This document shows positions 29,816 to 39,207 of a stretch of DNA of 64,000 nt, in pieces (position 1 is the first letter of the stretch; each line of letters begins with the position of its first letter). The translations under genes and the position numbers were made by a program. The notes under the pieces are model-generated. The model was not told the DNA's origin. It searched no databases and saw only the letters and a list, made by a program, of their open reading frames with translations. This DNA comes from Streptomyces rhizosphaerihabitans. Lineage in GTDB: Bacteria > Actinomycetota > Actinomycetes > Streptomycetales > Streptomycetaceae. Location: the NCBI RefSeq assembly GCF_025399795.1, contig NZ_JAODTZ010000001.1, positions 124,001 through 188,000 of the forward strand. Reading direction: 5' to 3'.

Positions 29816-31270
29816 GTGCGCACACCGGACTCCACCACAGCAGCGGCGATCCTCCCCCTCGTGGGCGGCCCCGCGAACGTCCTGACCGTCGCCCACTGCA
29901 TGACCCGGCTCCGGCTGGGTCTGCGGGACCCGAGCCTGGTGGACGGGGGCGCCCTGCGGGCCCTGCCCGCCGTCCTCGGCCTGGTCGCGGACGGCGACAC
30001 CTGCCAGATCGTGCTGGGCCCCGGCACCGTCGCCCGGGTGACGCCGGAGTTCGAGGCGCTGCTGACGACCACGGCCGACCGGCTCGCCCCGCACGACGCC
30101 GAAACCACCACGGCGGACCTGCTCGCCCTGCGCGGCGCCGAGCTGAAGGCCGCCCGGACCCGCCGCAACGCCACCCCCCTCAAGCTGCTCCTGCGGCGGA
30201 TCTCGGACATCTTCGTGCCGCTGATCCCCGCCCTGATCGGCTGCGGGGTGGTCGCGGGCCTCAACGGCCTGCTGGTCAACCTCGGCGTGCTGCCGGGCCT
30301 CACCCCGGCCCTGACCGCCATCGCCGCCGGATTCATGGCGCTGATCGCCGTCTTCGTCGGCTACAACACGGCCAAGGAGTTCGGCGGCACCCCGGTCCTG
30401 GGCGGCGCGGTGGCCTCGGTCGTCGTCTACGCGGGGGTCTCCAAGGTGACGGTCCTCGGCGTGACGCTCGCCCCCGGCCAGGGCGGTGTCCTGGGCGCCC
30501 TGGCCGCGGCGCTCCTCGGGACGTATGTGGAGAAGTGGTGCCGCCGCTGGGTCCCGCCGACCCTGGACGTCCTGGTCACCCCCACCCTCACCGTGCTGCT
30601 GACCGGCCTGGTGACGCTGTATGCGCTGATGTACGCGGCCGGTGAGCTCTCCTCCGCCATCGGCACGGCCGCCGCCTGGCTGCTCTCCACCACGGGCGCC
30701 TTCGCCGGGCTCGTCCTCGGCGCCCTGTTCCTCCCTCTGGTGATGCTGGGCCTGCACCAGGCCCTCATCCCCATCCACACCACGCTCATCGAGCAGCAGG
30801 GCTACACCGTCCTGCTGCCCGTCCTGGCCATGGCGGGCGCGGGCCAGGTCGGCGCCGCCCTCGCGGTCTACGTCCGGCTGCGCCACGACACCTCGCTGCG
30901 GACGACGATCAGATCGGCGCTCCCGGCCGGTCTCCTCGGCGTCGGCGAACCCCTGATCTACGGCGTCTCCCTGCCCCTCGGCCGCCCCTTCGTCACCGCC
31001 TGCGCGGGCGGAGCGGCGGGCGGCGCCTTCATCGGCTTCTTCTCGATGCTGGGCGACCAGGTCGGCTCGACGGCCATCGGGCCCTCCGGCCTGGCCCTGT
31101 TCCCGCTGCTGTCCGGCAACCGGAGCCTCGCCCTCACCGCGGCGATCTACGCGGGCGGCCTGATCACCGGGTACGTCGTCGGGTTCGCGGCCACCTATTT
31201 CCTCGGCCTCGGCGGCGTGGCACCGGTCCGCCGGGCGGAACAGGCCGCGGAACAGGCCGCCGCCGTTTAG
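29816..31270 (+). CDS. PTS transporter EIIBC (MurNAc/sugar specific)
   Basis: Phosphotransferase permease of 484 residues. The EIIB domain at the N-terminus carries the phospho-acceptor cysteine C28 in VAHCMTRLRLGL. The EIIC domain (from ~residue 125) has about ten membrane helices and the conserved GVGEPLIYGVSLPLGRPF motif. The start is GTG at 29816, shortly after GGGGAG. Context (murQ, RpiR regulator) points to MurNAc or a related amino sugar. No EIIA or general PTS enzyme is in the window, so the usual Crr/PtsI elsewhere must serve it. Confidence 0.88.
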   Translation: MRTPDSTTAAAILPLVGGPANVLTVAHCMTRLRLGLRDPSLVDGGALRALPAVLGLVADGDTCQIVLGPGTVARVTPEFEALLTTTADRLAPHDAETTTADLLALRGAELKAARTRRNATPLKLLLRRISDIFVPLIPALIGCGVVAGLNGLLVNLGVLPGLTPALTAIAAGFMALIAVFVGYNTAKEFGGTPVLGGAVASVVVYAGVSKVTVLGVTLAPGQGGVLGALAAALLGTYVEKWCRRWVPPTLDVLVTPTLTVLLTGLVTLYALMYAAGELSSAIGTAAAWLLSTTGAFAGLVLGALFLPLVMLGLHQALIPIHTTLIEQQGYTVLLPVLAMAGAGQVGAALAVYVRLRHDTSLRTTIRSALPAGLLGVGEPLIYGVSLPLGRPFVTACAGGAAGGAFIGFFSMLGDQVGSTAIGPSGLALFPLLSGNRSLALTAAIYAGGLITGYVVGFAATYFLGLGGVAPVRRAEQAAEQAAAV

Positions 31271-31316
31271 GACCTGTCCCGGCCGGACTGTCGGTGGCGC
31301 GTGCGAGGCTGGGACC

Positions 31317-31904
31317 ATGAACCACGCACAGCTGACCGCCCTCGGCCGCGCCCTGCGGCTGCTCGGGGAGCACGGTGACGCCCTGAACACCGACAGCCCC
31401 GACGCCAAGCTGCACGAGGTCAAGGCGGACCTGAAGCGGGCCCTGGACCTGCTCGACGAGACGGTGACGACGACGGCGCCGACCACCCGCTGCTCCGAGC
31501 ATCCGAACGGCCCGGTGGACGAGAGCGCCCCGGACCGCTGCCTGCTCTGCGAGACCCGCCGCCGCACCGCCCGCCGCACCGAGGTGAACGACGCGTACGG
31601 GCACGGCCGGGCGCCCGCCCCGGACGAGCTGCCCGACCGCACGATGACCCGCTACGGGGTCCGCGGCGACCGCCCCCAGCCCCAGCAGCGCTGGCTCCCG
31701 GAGGTCTGGAGCGGCCAGGAGTGGCACCTGTGCGGCACCCCCCGGCGCGACCGCCAGGAAGCCGAGCGCTACCTCGCCGCCGAGCGCCGGACCCCCCGCC
31801 CCGGCATGGCCTACCGCCTCGTCCACGAGTTCACCGACTACGAGGTGCTCCGCATCTGGGGGACACCCGTGAAGGTGGACATCGAGCCGATGGGGAACTT
31901 GTAG
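31317..31904 (+). CDS. hypothetical actinobacterial protein
   Basis: A 195-residue soluble protein without a signal peptide. The first ~55 residues are helical (LTALGRALRLLGEHGDALNT, then VKADLKRALDLLDE). A short CSEHPNGP...CLLCETRRRT segment could bind zinc. The C-terminal ~80 residues are Trp/Arg-rich (RWLPEVWSGQEWHLCGTPRR). ATG at 31317. It lies downstream of the PTS gene, but its link to sugar uptake is unclear. A 21-bp duplication runs through its stop codon. Confidence 0.6.
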   Translation: MNHAQLTALGRALRLLGEHGDALNTDSPDAKLHEVKADLKRALDLLDETVTTTAPTTRCSEHPNGPVDESAPDRCLLCETRRRTARRTEVNDAYGHGRAPAPDELPDRTMTRYGVRGDRPQPQQRWLPEVWSGQEWHLCGTPRRDRQEAERYLAAERRTPRPGMAYRLVHEFTDYEVLRIWGTPVKVDIEPMGNL

Positions 31905-31939
31905 GAGGGCAGTCCGGGCTTGCAGGAGGGCAGTCCGGG
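31898..31939. repeat. 21-bp tandem duplication through a stop codon
   Basis: CTTGTAGGAGGGCAGTCCGGG at 31898-31918 (one base shown past the core) is followed at once by a copy with CTTGCAGG at 31919-31939. The TAG stop of the upstream gene lies in the first copy and is mutated to CAG in the second. Confidence 0.85.
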
Positions 31940-31975
31940 AGGGACGGAGCCCGTCGGCAGGTCCGCCGGGGAGGG

Positions 31976-32071
31976 CCCGTCCGGGACTCCAAGAATCCGC
32001 TCGGGCCGGTGATCACCCTCGGCGCCGCCGCCTGGGGCACCTTCGTCGGTCACCTCGGCGCCACCGGCTGA
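31976..32071 (+). pseudogene. DUF397-like C-terminal fragment
   Basis: The last ~28 codons before the TGA at 32069 read VRDSKNPLGPVITLGAAAW then GTFVGHLGATG. This is the conserved C-terminal half of DUF397 proteins, which pair with XRE regulators in Streptomyces. The expected N-terminal half (a FRKSSYS-type segment) is missing, and upstream sequence is the tandem repeat. Probably a remnant of a lost gene. Confidence 0.5.
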
Positions 32072-32077
32072 TCAAAA

Positions 32078-32115
32078 GAGGGGCGGCACCCGCAGTACAG
32101 CGGGTGCCGCCCCTC
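32078..32115. terminator. strong bidirectional terminator
   Basis: A perfect 16-bp hairpin (GAGGGGCGGCACCCGC at 32078-32093, six-base loop, complement at 32100-32115) lies between convergent genes. Read on the minus strand it is followed by TTTT, so it should end the Old Yellow Enzyme transcript efficiently. Confidence 0.85.
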
Positions 32116-32134
32116 CAGGTCAGGTCGGCTCAGG

Positions 32135-33256
32135 TCAGCTGAGCGAACCCAGGGCCGCCGCGTCGTACGGGGCCAGGTCGTCGAAGCGGCCGGCCAGGAT
32201 CTTCGCGGCCCACTCGGGGTCCTGGAGCAGCGCGCGGCCGACGGCGACGAGGTCGAACTCGTCGCGCTCCATGCGGTCGAGGAGGTCGTCGATGCCCTTG
32301 ACCGGGGAGCCCTCGCCCGCGAAGGCCTTGATGAAGTCGCCGTCCAGGCCGACCGAGCCGACGGTGATGCTGGGCTTGCCCGTCAGCTTCTTCGTCCAGC
32401 CGGCGAGGTTGAGGTCGGAACCGTCGAACTCGGGCACCCAGTAGCGGCGCGTGGAGGCGTGGAAGGAGTCCACTCCGGCGGCGGCGAGCGGGGCGAGGAT
32501 CGCCTCCAGCTCCTCCGGGGTCTCGGCGATCCGGGCGTCGTAGGCCTGCTGCTTCCACTGCGAGTAGCGGAAGATGACGGGGAACTCGGGCGAGACCGCG
32601 GCGCGCACCGCGGCGACGATCTCCGCCGAGAACTTCGTACGGGCCACCGGGTCGCCGCCGTACGCGTCCTCGCGGCGGTTGGTGCCCGCCCAGTGGAACT
32701 GGTCGAGCAGGTAGCCGTGGGCGCCGTGCAGTTCGACACCGTCGAAGCCGATGCGCTCGGCGTCCGCGGCGGCCTTGGCGAACGCCTCGATGACGTCGTC
32801 GAGGTCCTGCTGGGTCATGCTCTTGCCGGTGACCTCGGCGCCCTCCTTGTAGAGGCCGGAGGGGCCGACGGGCGGGGCGTCCGCGAAGGGCGGCTCGCCC
32901 GCCTTGCGGACCATGCCTATGTGCCAGAGCTGCGGGACGATCGTGCCGCCCGCCGCGTGCACGGCGTCGGCGACCTTCGCCCATCCGGCCAGCTGGTCCT
33001 CGCCGTGGAAGCGCGGCACCGCGTCGCTCTGTCCGGCCGAGTCGTGGCCGACGTAGGTGCCCTCGGTGACGATCAGGCCGACGCCCGCGGCGGCGCGGCG
33101 GGAGTAGTAGCCGACGACGTCCTCCCCCGGTACACCGCCCGGCGAGAACATCCGGGTCATCGGGGCCATGGCGATCCGGTTCGGGACGGTCAGGCCGTTG
33201 ATCGAGACGGGACGGGAAAGGATCTCGGCTGCGCGGGACGCGGCGTCAGCGGTCAC
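32135..33256 (-). CDS. NADH:flavin oxidoreductase / Old Yellow Enzyme family
   Basis: FMN-dependent TIM-barrel ene-reductase of 373 residues. It has the N-terminal LTVPNRIAMAPMTRMF, the substrate-binding QLWHIGM and VELHGAHGYLLDQFHW motifs, the Arg-containing VIFRYSQWK and the phosphate-binding DLVAVGRALLQDPEWA. It probably reduces activated alkenes or quinones using NAD(P)H. The start is at 33256. A 10-bp palindrome ATGTGCACAT at 33326-33335, about 70 bases upstream, could be an operator for a redox or MarR-type regulator (inference). Confidence 0.9.
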   Translation of the reverse strand: MTADAASRAAEILSRPVSINGLTVPNRIAMAPMTRMFSPGGVPGEDVVGYYSRRAAAGVGLIVTEGTYVGHDSAGQSDAVPRFHGEDQLAGWAKVADAVHAAGGTIVPQLWHIGMVRKAGEPPFADAPPVGPSGLYKEGAEVTGKSMTQQDLDDVIEAFAKAAADAERIGFDGVELHGAHGYLLDQFHWAGTNRREDAYGGDPVARTKFSAEIVAAVRAAVSPEFPVIFRYSQWKQQAYDARIAETPEELEAILAPLAAAGVDSFHASTRRYWVPEFDGSDLNLAGWTKKLTGKPSITVGSVGLDGDFIKAFAGEGSPVKGIDDLLDRMERDEFDLVAVGRALLQDPEWAAKILAGRFDDLAPYDAAALGSLS

Positions 33257-33460
33257 GTGGGGGCTCCTCGAACAGGTGGTCGGTATGACGTCGAGTGGTC
33301 GGCGAGGCAGGAGATTCCGTGCGGTATGTGCACATGCATCGACTGCTCTTCAGCGTCAACCGCCGCACCGGGCACGGCATTCCGCGGCGCCGGGAACTGC
33401 CGCTGTGATCCGGGCCACGCTCCTTAGGAGGGGACGGGCCACAAGGGACGCCGAAACGCC

Positions 33461-33502
33461 CGAGGGCGGCACCCCCCGCCGTAGCAGGGAGTGCCGCCCT
33501 CG
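33461..33502 (-). terminator. groEL terminator hairpin
   Basis: CGAGGGCGGCAC (33461-33472) pairs with GTGCCGCCCTCG (33491-33502) around an 18-base loop. It is located 29-70 bases past the groEL stop on the minus strand. Confidence 0.75.
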
Positions 33503-33530
33503 GTAAGGACGCAGATCAACCAGAGGTCGA

Positions 33531-35558
<2,028 letters not shown>

Positions 35559-35591
35559 GCGTGAGTGCGTCGGTGGCCGTTCGCGCCCGGA

Positions 35592-35795
35592 TCAGACGGC
35601 GAGTTTGACCATGTCCGCCTGCGGACCCTTCTGGCCCTGCGAGATTTCGAACTCCACTCGCTGACCCTCTTCAAGGGTGCGGTAGCCGTCCATCTGAATC
35701 GCGCTGTAGTGCACGAAGACGTCCGCACCACCGTCGACCGCGATGAAGCCGTACCCCTTCTCCGCGTTGAACCACTTGACGGTGCCCTGAGCCAT
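35592..35795 (-). CDS. cold-shock protein (CspA type)
   Basis: Standard 67-residue cold-shock protein that binds single-stranded RNA or DNA. RNP1 is KGYGFIAVD and RNP2 is DVFVHYSAI; the start [10 protein letters not shown] matches the family exactly (ATG at 35795). The transcript upstream is long and AT-richer than the surroundings, as expected for a cold-shock leader. Confidence 0.95.
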   Translation of the reverse strand: MAQGTVKWFNAEKGYGFIAVDGGADVFVHYSAIQMDGYRTLEEGQRVEFEISQGQKGPQADMVKLAV

Positions 35796-36160
35796 GCCTA
35801 ACTCCCCTATTACTGGCCCTTGCACAGATCCACACTTCGCGGATCCGGGTCAGACCTCACCCCCCAACGGTTGGGGGTGTGCGCCGGAACGCGTCGACCG
35901 CGGCTGAATGTATCTGTCCAACTGCCGTCTGCAACAGGTCAATCGGACGAGAATTCTGGGCATGGCTGATCAACGATATGCGGAGAATCCGCAAGGATCC
36001 AGGGCAAGTCGGGCCCCGTAAATGCCATAAACGGCCCATAAAGGGGAGGCGGTTTGGCTACTTCTTGTCGGCCGCCGAACGGGTACTCATATGCGTCCGG
36101 CATGAAACCAACATCGAAATCGAAGTCGCTTCCCCAACTGTAGCGCCCTCAACCATACAG
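35796..36160. promoter_or_regulatory. leader/promoter region of the cold-shock gene
   Basis: No gene is seen in this ~365-base stretch of lower GC. A 17-bp palindrome CCCCCAACGGTTGGGGG lies at 35861-35877, about 66 bases upstream of the csp start, and could be an operator or an RNA hairpin in the leader. The open frame on the plus strand here is not protein-like. Confidence 0.4.
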
Positions 36161-36197
36161 AATTGCCCCCTCCGTTTCTCTCACGGAGGGGGCAATT
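36161..36197 (-). terminator. terminator of the thrC-like/sulfur-carrier operon
   Basis: A perfect 14-bp hairpin (AATTGCCCCCTCCG at 36161-36174, nine-base pyrimidine loop on the plus strand, complement at 36184-36197) lies 40 bases past the sulfur-carrier stop. The base of the stem is A/T, giving a short U-stretch on the minus strand. Confidence 0.8.
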
Positions 36198-36236
36198 CGA
36201 TGAACTCAGCGTGTTCGGCATTACCGAGGGTAACGA

Positions 36237-36512
36237 TCAGCCTCCGGCGACCGCCGGAATGATCGAGACGCCCACACCGTCCGGGGTCGCCGTCTCCAGA
36301 CCCTGCTCGAACCGCACGTCGTCGTCGTTGACGTACACGTTGACGAAGCGGCGCAGCTTGCCCTGGTCGTCCAGAACGCGCGCGGCGATGCCCGTGTGGT
36401 TCTTCTCCAGGTCGGTGATGACCTCGGCGAGGGTCGTGCCCTCGGCCGTCACCTCGGCGGCACCACCGGTGTAGGTGCGCAGGATGGTGGGGATGCGGAC
36501 GTTGACGCTCAT
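36237..36512 (-). CDS. ThiS/MoaD-family sulfur carrier (CysO/MetO-like)
   Basis: A 91-residue beta-grasp protein ending PAVAGG. The C-terminal di-glycine is the site that is adenylated and converted to a thiocarboxylate, so the protein donates sulfide. The body (VRIPTILRTYTGG, then LRRFVNVYVNDDDVRFEQGL) closely follows mycobacterial CysO, the carrier for cysteine synthesis. ATG at 36512 overlaps the stop of the threonine-synthase-like gene by ATGA, so the two are translated together. They share an operon headed by a SAM riboswitch, which points to sulfur delivery for homocysteine rather than molybdopterin or thiamine. No activating MoeB-type enzyme is nearby. Confidence 0.88.
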   Translation of the reverse strand: MSVNVRIPTILRTYTGGAAEVTAEGTTLAEVITDLEKNHTGIAARVLDDQGKLRRFVNVYVNDDDVRFEQGLETATPDGVGVSIIPAVAGG

Positions 36513-37807
36513 GATGCGAGGCCAGCCTCTCGGAAGGAGTCGAGGTTCGGGCGGATGGTCGCGGTCAGTCCGGTGTCGGAGGCCACCGCGTCCAGAGTCT
36601 TGAGGCCGTCGCCGGTGTTCAGCACGACCGTGGTGAGGGTCGGGTCGAGGAGACCGTTCTCGATCAGCTTGCGGGTGACACCGACGGTCACGCCGCCGGC
36701 CGTCTCCGCGAAGATGCCCTCGGTGCGCGCGAGCAGCTTGATCGCGTCGACGATCTGCTCGTCGTTCACGTCCTCCACCGCACCACCGGTGCGCCGCGCG
36801 ATGTCGAGCACGTACGGCCCGTCCGCGGGGTTGCCGATGGCGAGCGACTTGGCGATGGTGTCCGGCTTCTGCGGCCGGACGACGTCGTGACCGGCCTTGT
36901 AGGCGACGGACACCGGGGAGCAGCCCTCGGCTTGGGCGCCGAAGATCTTGTAGGGCCTGTCCTCGACGAGCCCGAGCTTGATCAGCTCCTGCAGACCCTT
37001 GTCGACCTTCGTGAGCTGGGAGCCGGAGGCGATCGGCACGACCAGCTGGTCGGGGAGCTTCCACCCGAGCTGCTCGCAGATCTCGTACGCCAGCGTCTTG
37101 GAGCCCTCGGCGTAGTACGGCCGCAGGTTGACGTTGACGAAGCCCCAGCCCTCGCCGGCCGGGTCGCCGATCAGCTCGGAGCAGAAGCGGTTCACGTCGT
37201 CGTAGTTGCCCTCGATACCGATGAGCTCGCCGCCGTAGACCGCGGCCATGACGACCTTGCCCTGCTCCAGGTCGTGCGGGATGAACACGCAGGAGCGGAA
37301 GCCGGCGCGGGCCGCCGCGGCGCCCACGGCGCCGGCGAGGTTGCCGGTGGAGGAGCAGGAGAGGGTGGTGAAGCCGAAGGCGCGGGCGGCTTCGATGGCC
37401 TGGGCGACGACACGGTCCTTGAAGGAGTGCGTCGGGTTGCCGGAGTCGTCCTTGACGAAGAGCTTTCCGGCGTCGACACCGAGCTCGCGGGCCAGGTTGT
37501 CGGCCTGGACGAGCTTGGTCCAGCCCGGGTTGATGTTCGGCTTGTCCGCGACGTCCGCGGGGACGGGCAGGAGGGGCGCGTAGCGCCAGATGTTCGCGGG
37601 TCCCGCTTCGATGCGCTTACGGAGCTCTTCGGTTTCGTAGGCCGAGAAGTCGTAGGCGATCTCCAGCGGGCCGAAACACTCCTCGCAGGCGAAGACCGGG
37701 CCGAGCGGGACACGCTGTCCGCACTCGCGGCAGGAAAGCGCCGCGGCCGGGCCGAGGTCCACCGCTTCGGCGGAGTTCGTGGTACTTGCAACTGTCTGCG
37801 CAGCCAT
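36509..37807 (-). CDS. threonine synthase homologue, probably O-phosphohomoserine-dependent homocysteine synthase (MetM-like)
   Basis: PLP enzyme of 432 residues with the threonine synthase fold. An N-terminal zinc-ribbon-like segment has C26/C29 and C41/C44. The PLP lysine is K130 in SGNPTHSFKDR, and the phosphate-binding region is LSCSSTGNLAGAVGAA. By homology alone it would be called ThrC, converting O-phosphohomoserine to threonine. The context argues otherwise: a complete SAM riboswitch precedes it, and it is coupled to a Gly-Gly sulfur carrier. I recall a reported Streptomyces route in which a ThrC homologue (MetM) and a carrier (MetO) make homocysteine from O-phosphohomoserine. The fold is certain, the reaction inferred. 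Confidence 0.85.
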   Translation of the reverse strand: MAAQTVASTTNSAEAVDLGPAAALSCRECGQRVPLGPVFACEECFGPLEIAYDFSAYETEELRKRIEAGPANIWRYAPLLPVPADVADKPNINPGWTKLVQADNLARELGVDAGKLFVKDDSGNPTHSFKDRVVAQAIEAARAFGFTTLSCSSTGNLAGAVGAAAARAGFRSCVFIPHDLEQGKVVMAAVYGGELIGIEGNYDDVNRFCSELIGDPAGEGWGFVNVNLRPYYAEGSKTLAYEICEQLGWKLPDQLVVPIASGSQLTKVDKGLQELIKLGLVEDRPYKIFGAQAEGCSPVSVAYKAGHDVVRPQKPDTIAKSLAIGNPADGPYVLDIARRTGGAVEDVNDEQIVDAIKLLARTEGIFAETAGGVTVGVTRKLIENGLLDPTLTTVVLNTGDGLKTLDAVASDTGLTATIRPNLDSFREAGLAS

Positions 37808-37822
37808 GGAGGCGAGGCCCTT

Positions 37823-37979
37823 TCCTCATCTTCCTCACGACGCACTTCGCCGTGAGACGGATTTGGCACCTTCCCGAGCCGGGAGCCTCGCGACGCGATC
37901 GACATCGATCGGTACGAGACCGGCTGGAGGGTTGCCGGGGCTTCATCGGGCCGTATCCCTCTGCCCCTCTGGATGAGCG
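37823..37979 (-). promoter_or_regulatory. SAM-I (S-box) riboswitch
   Basis: On the minus strand the aptamer reads in order: CTCATCCAGAG (P1 5' strand and kink-turn start, from 37977), GGCAGAGGGA, GGCCCGATGAAGCC, CCGGCAACC, a variable P3 hairpin, AAGGTGCCAAATCC, a P4 stem GTCTCAC/GTGAG, and AGATGAG (P1 3' strand, 37825-37831). All core S-box blocks are present. P1 ends directly before AGGAAAGG, the probable ribosome-binding site, with the ATG at 37807. Control of translation by SAM is therefore likely, with no separate terminator hairpin visible. Confidence 0.92.
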
Positions 37980-38184
37980 GTATTTGATTGTTGAACTGTT
38001 GAACACGATACGTGCCGATGATCCAGGACATGCGATGGTCATCCGCGTTGTTCAAGACTGTAACCGAAGGCCAGGACAGTTGAGATAGTCGTCCGAACCG
38101 CGAGACGACGGCAATCGATCTGCCGCTGGCCGCAGCGGGCACGCCGATGAGAGCGTGTGATCAGACAGTGAGGAGCCGCAGACC
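37980..38184. promoter_or_regulatory. divergent promoter region of riboswitch operon and gpgS
   Basis: Relatively AT-rich sequence with a direct repeat TGTTGAAC TGTTGAAC near 37990-38005 (GTTCAACA on the minus strand), close to the expected start of the riboswitch transcript. No clear sigma-70 hexamer pair was identified. No gene is seen. Confidence 0.35.
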
Positions 38185-39129
38185 GTGCTGAAAGAAGTCG
38201 AAAACTGGCTGAGCACACGCTCCTGGTCCGTGACCGACCGCCCGCTCCACAGGCTCATGGCCGCGAAACGCCTCACCGGGTCGACGGTCAGTGTCGTGCT
38301 GCCCGCGCTCAACGAGGAGGAGACGGTCGGCGAGATCGTCGCGATCATCCGCCACGACCTGATGCAGCAGGTGCCCCTCGTCGACGAGATCGTCGTCGTC
38401 GACTCGGGCTCGACGGACCGCACCTCCGCGGTCGCCGCCGCCGCGGGCGCGCGTGTCGTGCACCGTGACGACATCCTCCCGCGGATTCCGGCCGTGCCCG
38501 GCAAGGGCGAGGTGCTGTGGCGGTCGCTGCTCGTGACGAGCGGGGACATCGTCTGTTTCATCGACGCGGACCTCAAGGAGTTCTCGTCCGACTTCGTCTC
38601 CGGAATCGTGGGCCCGCTGCTCACCGATCCCGGTGTCGATCTGGTCAAGGCCATGTACGACCGTCCGCTGGGCGGCGCCACCGGCCAGGGCGGCCGGGTC
38701 ACCGAGCTGATGGCCCGCCCCCTGCTGAACATGCACTGGCCCCAGCTCGCGGGCTTCGTCCAGCCGCTCGGCGGCGAGTACGCGGCCCGCCGTTCGCTGC
38801 TCGAACAACTCCCGTTCCCCGTCGGCTACGGCGTCGAACTGGGCATGCTCGTCGACGCCCTGCACCTGGTGGGCCTGGACGCCCTCGCCCAGGTCGACGT
38901 CGGGGTCCGCAAACACCGTCACCAGGACGGCCAGGCGCTGGGCCGGATGGCCGCCGCGATCTACCGCACCGCCCAGCTCCGGCTGGCGCGCGGCCACCTG
39001 ATCCGCCCGGCCCTCACCCAGTTCGAGCGCGGCCGGGACGGTTTCCAGCCGCGCACGTACTCGGTGGACACGGAGGAAAGGCCACCGATGGCCGATATCT
39101 CCGAGTACCAGCGGCGCAGGGCCGCGTAG
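38185..39129 (+). CDS. gpgS: glucosyl-3-phosphoglycerate synthase
   Basis: Retaining GT-A glycosyltransferase (GT81-like) of 314 residues. It joins glucose from NDP-glucose to 3-phosphoglycerate, the first step toward glucosylglycerate and, in relatives, methylglucose lipopolysaccharide. The nucleotide-sugar site is STVSVVLPALNEEETVGEIV, and the metal-binding motif is CFIDADLKEFSSDF. The C-terminal region has GYGVELGMLVDA and the conserved VGVRKHRHQ. GTG at 38185 follows a GAGGAG ribosome-binding site. It is adjacent to otsA and otsB, so compatible-solute and storage-sugar genes cluster here. The start is near the divergent SAM-riboswitch operon. Confidence 0.88.
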   Translation: MLKEVENWLSTRSWSVTDRPLHRLMAAKRLTGSTVSVVLPALNEEETVGEIVAIIRHDLMQQVPLVDEIVVVDSGSTDRTSAVAAAAGARVVHRDDILPRIPAVPGKGEVLWRSLLVTSGDIVCFIDADLKEFSSDFVSGIVGPLLTDPGVDLVKAMYDRPLGGATGQGGRVTELMARPLLNMHWPQLAGFVQPLGGEYAARRSLLEQLPFPVGYGVELGMLVDALHLVGLDALAQVDVGVRKHRHQDGQALGRMAAAIYRTAQLRLARGHLIRPALTQFERGRDGFQPRTYSVDTEERPPMADISEYQRRRAA

Positions 39130-39207
39130 ACCAGCCCGACGGGCCGGCGATCGCATACGGCCGAAGGGAACGTTTGAGCGTTTCGACACGGGGCTAGGTT
39201 TCGAGGC

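Noticed and set aside
33334..33408. 24-codon frame MHRLLFSVNRRTGHG...
   Set aside because: No ribosome-binding site and no recognisable leader function; too short to support.
35879..36262. 127-codon plus-strand frame upstream of the cold-shock gene
   Set aside because: Third-position GC is not elevated, composition is unlike neighbours, and it runs through the terminator of the convergent operon.
36237..36512. molybdopterin synthase small subunit or ThiS
   Set aside because: The Gly-Gly end is shared, but sequence blocks match CysO, and the SAM riboswitch and ThrC-like partner point to methionine rather than cofactor synthesis.
36237..37064. 275-codon frame extending the sulfur carrier upstream through the ThrC homologue
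   Set aside because: The extension is the ThrC-like gene read in another phase. The ATG at 36512 gives the exact family length and an ATGA overlap.
39172..39195. SigB-type promoter before otsA
   Set aside because: GTTT-N14-GGGGCT departs from the GGGTAY -10 consensus, so it is mentioned only as a weak possibility.
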